From contig JAKAME010000001.1 of the NCBI GenBank assembly GCA_021813025.1, positions 1-64,000 on the forward strand: DNA of 64,000 bases. The letters are read 5' to 3'. A program made the position numbers and the translations under genes. This document shows, piece after piece, positions 16,594 through 25,277 of the stretch; positions within the stretch are counted from its first letter, which is position 1, and each line of letters starts with the position of its first letter. Below the pieces are notes generated by a model, which saw only the letters and a program-made list of their open reading frames with translations, was not told the origin of the DNA and made no database searches. Source of the DNA: Microcaldota archaeon (GTDB taxonomy: Archaea; Micrarchaeota; Micrarchaeia; Anstonellales; Anstonellaceae).

Positions 16594-18270
16594 CTATTTC
16601 GTTTCTTCTCCGGCATGCAGGCGCGCGTCCCAGAACACCATGCGGGCCAGCGGCGTCTGCCATGCGCGCGGCACCCCGAATTTGGAAAGTATTTTGCCGA
16701 ACACCGCCCTGTCCTCAGGCTCGAAAAGATGCAGCACGTTGACAAGCACAAGGTAGAGCAGGCTGCCCGCGCCCAAAAACACGCCAAGAACCGCCATCTT
16801 GATTAGCTTGTCCAGCACGCCGCCAAGCAGCGCGGAGTCGGGGATGATTATCGGGAGGTGGACCAGCGGGTCATAGGCCGCCAGCTCGATTAGCATGAGC
16901 ACTGCCAGCACCACGGCGCCCGCAAGCAGGTTTTTCCACGCGCTTTGGGGGAATGAGAAGCCCATGCGCCTGCTCGCGTAGTGGTGGTTGACCAGGCTCA
17001 TCACGCTGAAGGCTGCCAGGCTCGCCACGGCGGCGCCGTTGATGCCATAGGCGGGGATGAGCAGCAGGCAGAGCAGGACGTTGACTGCAGCGCCGCAAAT
17101 CATGGAGTAAAGCTCGATGCGCACCAGGCGCATGCCTGCCAGGGCCGTGCGCTGGATTGCGCCCATCGCGCTGGCGAGGGTGCCAAGGCTGAACAGCACC
17201 AGCACCCAGGCCCCTGCCTCGTAGCTGGCGCCATAGAGCGAGCGCAGGATGGGGGCCGCGAAGGCGCAGACGAAAGCCGCGATGGGAACGGAAGAGAACA
17301 GGGTCCAGCGCAGGGCGGTCTGTGACATGCGCTGCACGCGGGCGCGGTCCTCGCGGCCTATCAGTTCGGATACCACAGGCAGGAAGATGGGCGTGATGGA
17401 GCCTGCGAAAATCAGCACCAGGCCGGCGAAGCTGGAGGCTATGGTGTAGATGGCGATTTGGGGGTTTACGTCGCTGGACAGGTAATAGCCCAGCAGCACC
17501 CGGTCGGTGTAGGCAACGAAGTTGGAGAACAGCACCACGCCCACGATGGTGAGGCCGAAGGGGACCATCTCGCGCGCGATGGGCCAGTATGTTTGGAGCG
17601 GGAAGCGCGGATGCTGGCCCAGCGAGGACAGCGGCTTGAGCAGGGCCCACATCAGGTAGAAGCAGGGGATGACGAAGGAGAGCATGTAGGTGATGGAGAG
17701 CGAGCGGGCGTCCACGCCAAGGGTGAAGATGAGGGAGAGCAGCAGGAGGATTTTGAGCACGTTCTGCGCGCTGTAGCCCACAGAGTATGCGTGCAGCTGC
17801 TTGAAGGCGACCAGCAGGCTGAGCAAAATGTTGAATGCGGCGTAAATCGAGAGCTGGATGGCGAGCAGCTGCATCACGGGCCCGAGGCCGGGGTTGTGGA
17901 AGAAGGCGGCGAAGGCGTCCGCCAAGAGGAAAGTGGCTACGCTGCAGAGGGCCAGCAGCGCGGTGCCGGCCGTGACTGAGAAGCGGATGACCTGCTCGGC
18001 GACTGCCTTCTCCTTGCGGCCCAGATGGTAGGGGATGTAGCGCTGAATGGCGGTGGAAAGGCCGAAATCCGCGAAAATGCCCATGATGCCCACGATGCTG
18101 AGGCCGAAATAGAACAGCCCGACCTGCTCCTGCGCGGCGAGGCGGGCTACGAGTATGGTGTAGACAAAAGAGCAGAGCTTGACTATTATGCTGGAGAGGT
18201 TCTGCCACATCGTGCCCTTGGCCATTACGGCCGTCTCCTCGTCAAGCTCCATAGCAAACCAAAGGGGCAT
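16594..18270 (-). CDS. Wzx/MATE-like polysaccharide flippase
   Basis: This 558-residue protein has about 14 hydrophobic segments. TMWQNLSSIIVKLCSFVYTI and the YFGLSIVGIMGIFADFGLST region match the polysaccharide-synthesis/MurJ-MATE flippase group that moves lipid-linked oligosaccharides across the membrane. A short extramembrane stretch precedes the C-terminus. The ATG at 18270 follows AAAAGGTC; an internal ATG six codons later is possible. The minus-strand promoter region is shared with the divergent gene at 18312. It is the only exporter seen in the glycan locus. Confidence 0.85.
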   Translation of the reverse strand: MPLWFAMELDEETAVMAKGTMWQNLSSIIVKLCSFVYTILVARLAAQEQVGLFYFGLSIVGIMGIFADFGLSTAIQRYIPYHLGRKEKAVAEQVIRFSVTAGTALLALCSVATFLLADAFAAFFHNPGLGPVMQLLAIQLSIYAAFNILLSLLVAFKQLHAYSVGYSAQNVLKILLLLSLIFTLGVDARSLSITYMLSFVIPCFYLMWALLKPLSSLGQHPRFPLQTYWPIAREMVPFGLTIVGVVLFSNFVAYTDRVLLGYYLSSDVNPQIAIYTIASSFAGLVLIFAGSITPIFLPVVSELIGREDRARVQRMSQTALRWTLFSSVPIAAFVCAFAAPILRSLYGASYEAGAWVLVLFSLGTLASAMGAIQRTALAGMRLVRIELYSMICGAAVNVLLCLLLIPAYGINGAAVASLAAFSVMSLVNHHYASRRMGFSFPQSAWKNLLAGAVVLAVLMLIELAAYDPLVHLPIIIPDSALLGGVLDKLIKMAVLGVFLGAGSLLYLVLVNVLHLFEPEDRAVFGKILSKFGVPRAWQTPLARMVFWDARLHAGEETK

Positions 18271-18311
18271 AGCACGGCGACCTTTTAATAATCAAATCAC
18301 ATGATTCGGCC

Positions 18312-18860
18312 ATGAAGCTCCGCCTCTCTCCCACCCTCTCCTACCTCATAGGCCTGTGGAAGCACTGCCGCACGCGCGAGGGCATCGGCATAGTGGGAAA
18401 CGAAGCCATGCGCACGGCCTTCCTCTCCAAAGTGATTGAGGCCGGGCTCACTCCGGCCGACAAGGTTGTGGTGGAGGACAATGCAACCTATTTCCACCAC
18501 ACCGCCTACCGCGCGTTTTTTGAGGAAGTGCTGAAAGAGGAAACCGAGCGCTTCTGCCATGCGAATGATTTTTCCGCCGCATTCCTGGCCGGCCTCTATG
18601 ACGCCAACGGCGGGACGGAGAAGGGCAAGCTGTATTTGGGCAGATGGGACCAGCATGACGAGATGGTGCTGCTTAGGCTCAACTTCATGGCTGCAAAGGC
18701 TGGCGGGAGGCTCTGGGTGGGGCCTGCGGACGTGTTTTTGAAATTCACAAAGGAGTGGAGACAGGTGGACAGGCCGAGTGTGAGGGTGGAGAGGACGGAC
18801 AGGCGGGGCGAGAGGGGGCGAGGATTGGATAAAGAAGAAGGCTCTAAATATCCAGAATAG
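18312..18860 (+). CDS. Degenerate two-motif LAGLIDADG-fold protein
   Basis: This 182-residue protein has two LAGLIDADG-like helices. The first, SYLIGLWKHC near residue 11, is followed by GIGIVGNEA. The second, AFLAGLYDANGG near residue 97, is followed by a strand (GKLYLG). Both metal-binding acidic positions are lost: Cys in the first motif and Asn in the second. It is therefore probably not an active homing endonuclease but a DNA- or RNA-binding relative, in the way WhiA is. The last 30 residues are highly charged. It is free-standing, not inserted in a host gene, and shares a divergent promoter with the flippase. Confidence 0.55.
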   Translation: MKLRLSPTLSYLIGLWKHCRTREGIGIVGNEAMRTAFLSKVIEAGLTPADKVVVEDNATYFHHTAYRAFFEEVLKEETERFCHANDFSAAFLAGLYDANGGTEKGKLYLGRWDQHDEMVLLRLNFMAAKAGGRLWVGPADVFLKFTKEWRQVDRPSVRVERTDRRGERGRGLDKEEGSKYPE

Positions 18861-18909
18861 GCCGGATAGATGCGCCATCCACAGGTGTGGTAATAATACA
18901 AACGATATG

Positions 18910-18918
18910 TTTATATAT
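18910..18918 (+). promoter_or_regulatory. Strong TATA box
   Basis: TTTATATAT, near a perfect archaeal TATA box, lies about 37 bases before the ATG at 18951. A transcript starting about 25 bases downstream would carry a short leader containing the GGTGA site at 18941. Confidence 0.7.
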
Positions 18919-18950
18919 CGCTTTGGGCAGAATAATAGACGGTGAGATTC

Positions 18951-19604
18951 ATGACTTCCCCATGGACGCTGATGCAAAAACCACAGATGCCACCGCGAAA
19001 TCCACAAATGGCAATGGCGCAACGACCGAATGAATTGGTTCTTAGACAAAGTCGAGTTTTAACAAGACAAAATCCATTTTTAACAACCTTGGAAGGGCAC
19101 ATGAAACAAGAGGCAGGCCTGAAATTGGACTTAATACGTCAAAAGCTCTTACGTGGCGAATTTCATGATTACTTAGAAGTGCAAGCAACGACTCTGAGAT
19201 GGATAGAAGATTTAGATATGAACTTTAGAGGGATGGCGGTAGGACACGTAGCCGCCGACATTGCCAACAAATTTGCGCCTGACAGAACACAAATAATTGG
19301 TGACGAACTGAGGGTCATTGTAAAGAGAAACGCCCGCGGCTATACGCTGGATGAGGTTGCAAGGGAGTCTGCAAAACTTGGCAGGCAGCTTAAGCAGATA
19401 AAAATTGAAAAGGGCGCCAGTGTCAAATACGGGCTGTATTATGTTTTAGCCAAAAAGATTGACCAGCAAATGAGAAAGCGCACGAAAGAAAACATCTCCA
19501 GAGCACTAACAGGCATTAAGGAACTCGACAGCCTCATCGAGGATATTGAAAAGAAAATTGACGGCCTGTACATGCTTCCGAAAAGCGAGGGTTTGATTAA
19601 ATAA
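18951..19604 (+). CDS. Hypothetical protein, A+T-rich gene
   Basis: This 217-residue protein matches nothing I recognise. The start is fixed by GGTGA five bases upstream. The N-terminal 40 residues are rich in Met, Gln, Pro and Arg and probably disordered. The rest is helical and charged (DEVARESAKLGRQLKQIKIE), with no membrane segment. The gene is visibly richer in A+T than its neighbours, has its own strong promoter and ends in a clear terminator hairpin, so it may have arrived by transfer. Confidence 0.6.
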   Translation: MTSPWTLMQKPQMPPRNPQMAMAQRPNELVLRQSRVLTRQNPFLTTLEGHMKQEAGLKLDLIRQKLLRGEFHDYLEVQATTLRWIEDLDMNFRGMAVGHVAADIANKFAPDRTQIIGDELRVIVKRNARGYTLDEVARESAKLGRQLKQIKIEKGASVKYGLYYVLAKKIDQQMRKRTKENISRALTGIKELDSLIEDIEKKIDGLYMLPKSEGLIK

Positions 19605-19637
19605 CGCGCAAAAACAAATGCGCGTATTTTATTTATT
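19605..19637 (+). terminator. Hairpin plus T-rich terminator
   Basis: CGCGCA (19605-19610) pairs with TGCGCG (19619-19624) across an A-rich loop and is followed directly by TATTTTATTTATT. It starts at the stop codon of the gene ending at 19604. Confidence 0.6.
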
Positions 19638-19697
19638 GCATAGCGGGAGCCATGAGCGGCCACAGCACCAGAACCGATGATATGGGCAGCACGATTT

Positions 19698-21263
19698 CTA
19701 CTTTGTCACAATGAGCTGCGCATTCTTGCCCAGAAGCAGCACAAGCTCGCCCGGCTGGCCGCCCGGCACGGGATTTGACTTCACCCAATAGTCCACCATC
19801 GCGTCGCGCAAAGAGAGCAAGTCTCCGGGCTTGATGCCGTCCGCGCGCGGGGGCTGCACGTAAAGAGGCAGCTGGTGCTTGCCGTCTGAGAGAAGCAGGC
19901 GGTTGTAGGCCAGCAGCTTCTTGCCGTGCGGCACGGATACCACCATGTTGTCCAGAACTTCGAGCGGCAGGGTGGAGAGTTTCTTCAAGCCCGGCTTGAG
20001 GCCGGAGAGGTTCTCGATTCCCTCCTGGTGCGTGCGCTTGACAGCTATTTCAAAGGCAAGCTCGATGTCGGATTTTGCCTCCTTCATGAGCCTCTCCTTC
20101 TCCTTCTTTATTTCCGAGGCCTTGATGCCGGGCGTGAGCGCAATCGCATAGGCGAGCTTGTAGTAGTAGAGCGCGTGCCTCGGCATCTTCACGCCCTCCT
20201 CGTCCATTGACTGCGGCTCGGCAGGCTCCTCTGCCAGCATGGAAGGGATTGCGGCAGTCGGCGAGGGGGCTTTGGGCTGGAGGTATTCGGGGATGGGGAA
20301 ATTGGTGGCTTCCTCCATGCGGGATTGCATTGAAGGGGAGGAAGAGGAAAGGGACGGCTGGCGGGATGAGCCGGCCTCTGCCTGGCCAGAATAACCCGCG
20401 TGCGCGCCCCTCATTCGCCGCAATTCTTCCGGCGAGCGCAAATGCGCAGGCACGCCCACGTCTGCTTCGGCCTGCTCAAGCATGCTGGAGCGCGCAGCGC
20501 GGATGGCTTCCATGCCCGCCATCGGGTCGCGGGCGGGAATGGGAACCGATGCGGGAACAGCATCAGAGGAGTCGTCATCTCCTGCATCTTCCCCCTCAGC
20601 CTGCATCCGCGCAGCTTCCTCGGCCTGGGCAGCCCTGGCGCTCTCGGCCTGCTGGGCCCTTGCAGTTGCTTTCTCCTCGTCGCTCAGGTGCGCAGTAGCA
20701 ACCTGCTCGAAAGAGGGGCGTGAAGTGGAATGGCCTGCCTCGGCCGGGCGGGAGGCCGGAGTTTGGGAGGGCGCAGCCCCGCCGGGCGCGCCGGGCATCC
20801 ATGAAAACAGCTTCTCGATAGAGGGCAGAAGCCTGTCTCGCGCCGCCTTGTTTTTGGAGAAAAGGCGCTCAAGGGATGGAAGGAGCTTCTGGCGCGCCTC
20901 GGCCATGTCCGCGGGCGGAGGCTTGCCCTCCTGCCTTGCCTCGAAAATCTTCTCAAGGCTCACCAGAGCCTCCCTCTCCTCGCCCTTGAAGCTGTCAAGG
21001 GCTGCGCGCGCCATCTCCTGCACGCCAGGGTCCTTGTCTGCCCCCAATTCGAGCAGGGCGAACACCGCGCGCGGGTCGTCCAGCCCGGCCAGCTCCTGCG
21101 CCGCCCGGCGGCGCACGTCTGGGTTGGAATCATAGGTAAGGGAAACAAGCTTGTCTATACGGGCGCTCTCGTCCTGCGCGGGCGGAGGGGCGGGGGGGAG
21201 GTGGGACTGGCCTGCAGAGGCTGCGGCGCTGCCCTTTGTGCCTTTGCGCTCGCTCATGGCCAT
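19698..21263 (-). CDS. HEAT-repeat protein with conserved C-terminal domain
   Basis: This 521-residue protein matches no family I can name. Residues about 33-100 form HEAT/PBS-lyase-like repeats (SNPDVRRRAAQELAGLDDP then ADKDPGVQEMARAALDSF). Residues about 150-340 are low-complexity Ala, Ser, Pro and Glu. The C-terminal 170 residues look folded (helical, then LEVLDNMVVSVPHGKKLLAY and VLLLGKNAQLIV). No signal peptide or membrane segment is visible. A scaffold or assembly role is only a guess. Confidence 0.6.
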   Translation of the reverse strand: MAMSERKGTKGSAAASAGQSHLPPAPPPAQDESARIDKLVSLTYDSNPDVRRRAAQELAGLDDPRAVFALLELGADKDPGVQEMARAALDSFKGEEREALVSLEKIFEARQEGKPPPADMAEARQKLLPSLERLFSKNKAARDRLLPSIEKLFSWMPGAPGGAAPSQTPASRPAEAGHSTSRPSFEQVATAHLSDEEKATARAQQAESARAAQAEEAARMQAEGEDAGDDDSSDAVPASVPIPARDPMAGMEAIRAARSSMLEQAEADVGVPAHLRSPEELRRMRGAHAGYSGQAEAGSSRQPSLSSSSPSMQSRMEEATNFPIPEYLQPKAPSPTAAIPSMLAEEPAEPQSMDEEGVKMPRHALYYYKLAYAIALTPGIKASEIKKEKERLMKEAKSDIELAFEIAVKRTHQEGIENLSGLKPGLKKLSTLPLEVLDNMVVSVPHGKKLLAYNRLLLSDGKHQLPLYVQPPRADGIKPGDLLSLRDAMVDYWVKSNPVPGGQPGELVLLLGKNAQLIVTK

Positions 21264-21370
21264 CCCTCGCTATAGGAGGGGGCAGAGGCAGCCAAACCTT
21301 AAAAGACGCTTCCAGACGACGAAGAGGCTTTGCGGGGTGGGCGTCGCTAGTATATTTTTATACAAAAATG

Positions 21371-21380
21371 TTTATATTTA
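21371..21380 (+). promoter_or_regulatory. TATA box
   Basis: TTTATATTTA lies about 30 bases before the ATG at 21406; a second A+T-rich box (TATATTTTTATAC) sits 20 bases further upstream. The surrounding DNA is G+C rich, so these stand out. Confidence 0.55.
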
Positions 21381-21405
21381 GAAAGCGGAGCAGGAGTAGT
21401 TGGTG

Positions 21406-21765
21406 ATGATTGTGAACAGTTTCATGCCCAGAAAAATCCCGCAGCCCGCCATATTCGTGGTGCTCAACAGCCAAAAGCGCGAGGAGAAGGCGAGGGAAAA
21501 AGCGCCTGACTCCAACTCCTCGTTCGGGGGCTATCGGCAGTTCGCGTTCAAGCGGGGCGAGGGGCTCGGCAGCGAGCTGATGGGGCGGCAAAAAAATCCC
21601 ATGACAAAGTCGGAGCAGAATGAAACGCCCAAGGACAAGACGCCGGCCAAAAGCGAGGAGACGGCCAAAAGGCCGGCCAATGTTGAAAAGGAAAAACACA
21701 GATTTGATTATGGCCCGGAGGTGCAGCCTGGAGGATTCAGAATACCGCCCGGGACATACTGCTGA
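21406..21765 (+). CDS. Small hypothetical protein
   Basis: This 119-residue hydrophilic protein is of unknown function. The N-terminus has one short hydrophobic strand (QPAIFVVLNSQ); the rest is rich in Lys, Glu, Pro and Gly and probably disordered, ending GGFRIPPGTYC. The start is uncertain: GGAG at 21393 favours ATG 21406, but GTG 21412 lies after GGTGAT. It ends one base before the 3' end of the convergent tRNA-Ala. TATA boxes upstream support expression. Confidence 0.45.
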   Translation: MIVNSFMPRKIPQPAIFVVLNSQKREEKAREKAPDSNSSFGGYRQFAFKRGEGLGSELMGRQKNPMTKSEQNETPKDKTPAKSEETAKRPANVEKEKHRFDYGPEVQPGGFRIPPGTYC

Positions 21766-21766
21766 T

Positions 21767-21838
21767 TGGACTCGGAGGGATTTGAACCCTCGACCTTTCC
21801 GTTGCAAACGGAACGCGCTACCGCTGCGCCACGAGCCC
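21767..21838 (-). tRNA. tRNA-Ala (UGC)
   Basis: A full cloverleaf is visible: acceptor GGGCTCG/CGAGTCC with the G3-U70 wobble pair that identifies alanine tRNAs, D arm GCGC/GCGC, anticodon stem TTCCG/CGGAA around TTTGCAA (anticodon TGC), and T arm GAGGG-TTCAAAT-CCCTC. The length is 72 bases to the discriminator A. CCA is not encoded and no intron is seen. Confidence 0.95.
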
Positions 21839-21930
21839 GCATTAAAATTGGCGCATTTGGGGCTAATAAACAATATGGACGGAAATCCGCCCCCCTCGCC
21901 CATAAAAAGAACTGGGCCTCAGAAAAAGGC

Positions 21931-23313
21931 ATGGATGATTCGCCGGCCCCCCCTCTTTCCCCTCCCGCCAGATGGGGGGAATTCTTGGCGCGCGCGCAGG
22001 AATGCCACGAGGTGGTGGAGCGGATGAAAAGCCCGCTCATAGTCAACCACTACGACTGCGACGGCCTGACTTCGGGGGCAATAGTGTGCGCCTTTTTGGA
22101 AGAAAGAAAAATTCCTTATCGGATTAACACCATACGCAAGCTCGATGAAGCCGTGCTCAATGAAATCAGGCGCGAGCCGGAGCTTGTTTTCACTGATTTG
22201 GGCGGCGGAACTGACGGCGTGCAGGAATTGGAAGGAGAGGTGGTTATTTTCGACCACCATCCAATTGCCCCAAAAAATGCGCGCCTGCAGCTCAACCCGC
22301 ACATGTTCGGGATAGATGGTGGGGCGCAGATGTGCGGAGCCACCACCGCCTATTGGAGCCTGCGCGCCCTGCCTGAAGCGGCCATAGTGGGCGCGGTGGG
22401 GGACGTGCAGTCCCCCATGCAGGGGCCCAACCGCCTGCTGCTGCAGGAGCTGCAGGCGGCGGGAGTGGTGCAGGCACCAATCGACCTCAAGATGTACGGG
22501 CGCATCAGCAGGCCGCTGCCCCAGCTTCTGGCCTATGCGGACGACCCCTATTTGCCCGGCCTTAGCGGGCATGAGGAGAGATGCGCCCAGTTTCTGGAAA
22601 GCATTGCCAAAAGCTTTGGAAAAAAGGATGCTGGGTGGAAGACTTATGGCGAGCTGGATGCGGAGGAGCGCAAAAAGCTCATAGGCGCGCTGGCAGTGCA
22701 TCTGGCGGAAAGCGCAGGGGGCAGGGCGGCCGCCTCCCGCCTGGTTGGCGAAGTCTATCTTTTCCCAAGATTTGCAAACACGCCTGAATTGTATGAGGCG
22801 GGAGAATTCTCCACCCTCATGAACGCCTGCGGCAGGCATGAGCAGCCGCAGCTTGGGATAGACATCTGTTTGGGCAGGGCGGAGGCGCTGGAAAAAGGCG
22901 CTGCCCTGCTTGCCCTGCACCGCAGGCTCCTGCGCGAGGGCGTGGAATATGCTTATGCCAGCGTGCGCGACTGGGGGCCTTTCCTTTTCCTTGACGGCCG
23001 CGGAGTGATTGACGACGGCATAATCGGAGTGGTGGCAGGCATGCTTTATCCGGGCGGGAGGCAGAAGCCCATAGTGGCAATCGCGCTTGACAGGGAGGGG
23101 AAAATCAAGGTTTCCATGCGCGGCACCAAGAAACTTGTGTCACAAGGCCTTAACCTCGGCCTTGCCCTGCGCGAAGCCTGCATGCCGTTGGGCGGGGCGG
23201 GCGGGGGGCACGCCATAGCTGCCGGAGCGAGCGTGCCGCCCGACAGGCTGGACGAGTTTTTGAAGAGCTTTCCGAAAATTTTGCAAAAGCAGATGGTGAA
23301 AGCGGGTGAGTAG
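21931..23313 (+). CDS. Archaeal RecJ-like DHH/DHHA1 phosphoesterase
   Basis: This 460-residue DHH-superfamily protein shows IVNHYDCDGLTSGAIVCAF (motif I), ELVFTDLGGG (motif II), VVIFDHHPIAP (DHH motif) and the DHHA1 motif GGAGGGHAIAAGASV near the C-terminus. Archaeal members are single-strand exonucleases associated with GINS and replication (GAN/RecJ-like). The ATG at 21931 was chosen because the frame upstream runs through the antisense of tRNA-Ala. A short A+T-rich promoter (CTAATAAAC) lies upstream. It converges with the secreted-protein gene. Confidence 0.85.
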   Translation: MDDSPAPPLSPPARWGEFLARAQECHEVVERMKSPLIVNHYDCDGLTSGAIVCAFLEERKIPYRINTIRKLDEAVLNEIRREPELVFTDLGGGTDGVQELEGEVVIFDHHPIAPKNARLQLNPHMFGIDGGAQMCGATTAYWSLRALPEAAIVGAVGDVQSPMQGPNRLLLQELQAAGVVQAPIDLKMYGRISRPLPQLLAYADDPYLPGLSGHEERCAQFLESIAKSFGKKDAGWKTYGELDAEERKKLIGALAVHLAESAGGRAAASRLVGEVYLFPRFANTPELYEAGEFSTLMNACGRHEQPQLGIDICLGRAEALEKGAALLALHRRLLREGVEYAYASVRDWGPFLFLDGRGVIDDGIIGVVAGMLYPGGRQKPIVAIALDREGKIKVSMRGTKKLVSQGLNLGLALREACMPLGGAGGGHAIAAGASVPPDRLDEFLKSFPKILQKQMVKAGE

Positions 23314-23320
23314 GCCCCGG

Positions 23321-24751
23321 TCAAACTTTTTGGCGCAGATAAAACATCAGCAGCAGGCCCGCCCCGAGCATCAGCAGCCCGCCGGCGGCAGGCGCAAGAG
23401 AGGATGGCTGGAAATAATCCGCCTGCGCCCCGCGCCAGGAATTTGAATTTGATAAAAGGACGCGGATAAGGCCCCGATAGGGGGAGGATTGGAGTGAAGC
23501 TGCATGCGCTCTTTCATCTGCCAATATTGCGGTTGCATTTTCCGCCACAGCGCCCGCTATTCCCGATGGCGCGCGCGTGAGAAGGGGGAAGGAGGCGTTC
23601 CATTTGTCGTTGAAATCATCGCTCCACTCAAGCGTGAGGTTTGACCGGCCAAGCGGGAATGGATAGAGCATCTGCTGCGAGTACTGGTAAGCGAAAGCGC
23701 GGCCTTGCGAATCAAGCTCGGATGGGGAGAGGAAAAGATGGCTGAAATTGGTTGAAATTGAAGGCGAGAAAGACATGGAATCATTTGGCTTGTTCGGCCA
23801 TTCGCTTGTGTCGTTCTCCTGCCTGCTTATGCTCCAAAAGCCGACTTCGTCTTTTAGCATGGAGTAATGCGCATAGCGGGTGGAGGAAATCGGAATGCCG
23901 TTCAGGGCAAGAACTGAGGAAAACGGCAGGCGGCTGGAAAGGTCTGCGCGCCAGAAGCCTGAGGAGAGGGAAAGCTGCTCTCTGTCTGCTGGGCGCAGCT
24001 TGAGGAAAAGAGGCTCGCCATGCTCCACCCCATAGGCGCGGGCGGAATGCACGGGCAGGGCGAAAGTCACGAGTGCTGAGGAGCGGGATGATTGGCAAGA
24101 CTCGATTGCGTTGCCTGCTGCATCGGCTGATTTGACCAGATAGTGCTCTTCCACTTCCTTCATGTACGGCACCTGCACCGTGCCTGAGAAGGAAATGGAG
24201 AATGGGGGCAGGATTGCTGATTTGTTTTGGCCTTCTGTTGTGCTAAGCGAGGCCCATGCCGAAGCCGGCAGAGGGTTTTGCAGCAGGGCGGGCGCATGGT
24301 CGTCAATAGGCTGCACCACAGATGCGCCCGGCAAAGACCATGTTAGCGTGCCTGACAGCGCAGGCTTGCCAAATTCGCTTAATGAAATTTTTGACTGGCC
24401 GCATGAGGAGTCAAGAGTGTAATAGGAAACAACGAATGGCGCATGCGATTCGCCCCATGTCCAGAAGAAAACTGGCGGATGGAGGCTGGAAACCCGCCCA
24501 TCCACTGACGGGCTGGCCGGGCTAAGCTCTATGAAAGCCCACTCGATTGGCTGTGAGGTGGTTGGCGCAACCGGATGCACCCAAGAGGGAGGAGAAGAGA
24601 GCGGGGAAGAAGCCGCCGAGCCTGCATTTGCCTGCCGCATCCAGACATGGTCTGGAAAATCTGTTGTTTGGGCGGAAAGGGGAGGAATGAAAAAAAGGAG
24701 AAAGAGGGGGAGAAAGGCAAAAAGCGCCCGACCGGCACATGGCCATCCCAT
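23321..24751 (-). CDS. Secreted, membrane-anchored surface protein
   Basis: This 476-residue protein has an N-terminal signal peptide (about residues 8-27, a Leu/Phe core ending PPLSAQ). The long extracellular part is rich in Ser, Pro, Trp and Asn. A C-terminal membrane anchor (GGLLMLGAGLLLMFYL) is followed by RQKV, the layout of an archaeal surface protein with its bulk outside. Segments such as VVSYYTLDSSCG suggest beta-sandwich domains, but no family is recognised. It ends seven bases from the convergent DHH gene and starts ten bases after pyrI. Confidence 0.65.
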   Translation of the reverse strand: MGWPCAGRALFAFLPLFLLFFIPPLSAQTTDFPDHVWMRQANAGSAASSPLSSPPSWVHPVAPTTSQPIEWAFIELSPASPSVDGRVSSLHPPVFFWTWGESHAPFVVSYYTLDSSCGQSKISLSEFGKPALSGTLTWSLPGASVVQPIDDHAPALLQNPLPASAWASLSTTEGQNKSAILPPFSISFSGTVQVPYMKEVEEHYLVKSADAAGNAIESCQSSRSSALVTFALPVHSARAYGVEHGEPLFLKLRPADREQLSLSSGFWRADLSSRLPFSSVLALNGIPISSTRYAHYSMLKDEVGFWSISRQENDTSEWPNKPNDSMSFSPSISTNFSHLFLSPSELDSQGRAFAYQYSQQMLYPFPLGRSNLTLEWSDDFNDKWNASFPLLTRAPSGIAGAVAENATAILADERAHAASLQSSPYRGLIRVLLSNSNSWRGAQADYFQPSSLAPAAGGLLMLGAGLLLMFYLRQKV

Positions 24752-24760
24752 CTTTTTCCC

Positions 24761-25276
24761 TTACACCACCAGTTCGTACGTGGAGAACAGCCTCTCGCAA
24801 TAGGCGCAGCGCAGGCGGCCCTTCTCTGCTGAGAACACGCTCGCCTCGCGCTCAAGGCGGCTGATGCAGGAGGGGTTGGGGCAGGCGGCGATGTCCTCAA
24901 GCTTTGAGGGCAGCTTGACGTCGACCTTCTGCACCACCTTGCCTGCGCGAATGACGTTGAGACGCGCGCGCGGGGCGATGAGGGCTATCTTGTTCGCCTC
25001 CACCGGCTTGATTTCCCTGCCCTCGATTTTGAGTATGTCCTTGCGGCCCATGTGACGTGACGGCACGTTGATGACAAGAGCCACGCGGTGGGCCAAATCT
25101 GGCTTGGCTGGAGAGGCGGGGCTGCGAGAGGATTTTTCATTGCCTGAAGCCTCGCTCTGGCGAGCCGCCTGATTTGACGGCACCAGCTTGAGGATTTCCA
25201 ATACATGTATTCCGGCGAAAGCCTCGATTCGGTCAATCACCGTGCCCTGCTCTATGCGTTCAACCAAGAGCGGCAT
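24761..25276 (-). CDS. pyrI: Aspartate carbamoyltransferase regulatory chain PyrI
   Basis: This 171-residue protein has the PyrI allosteric domain (IEQGTVIDRIEAFAGIHVLEIL) and a C-terminal zinc domain with CPNPSCI and LRCAYCERLF, four cysteines spaced C-x4-C-x20ish-C-x2-C. It binds the PyrB catalytic trimers through zinc and mediates nucleotide feedback on pyrimidine synthesis. About 25 residues in the middle (GNEKSSRSPASPAKP) look like a low-complexity insertion. It begins one base after the pyrB stop. Confidence 0.93.
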   Translation of the reverse strand: MPLLVERIEQGTVIDRIEAFAGIHVLEILKLVPSNQAARQSEASGNEKSSRSPASPAKPDLAHRVALVINVPSRHMGRKDILKIEGREIKPVEANKIALIAPRARLNVIRAGKVVQKVDVKLPSKLEDIAACPNPSCISRLEREASVFSAEKGRLRCAYCERLFSTYELVV

Positions 25277-25277
25277 G

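Noticed and set aside
21766..21930. N-terminal extension of the DHH protein
   Set aside because: The extension reads the opposite strand of tRNA-Ala, which folds perfectly; the ATG at 21931 fits the conserved N-terminus.
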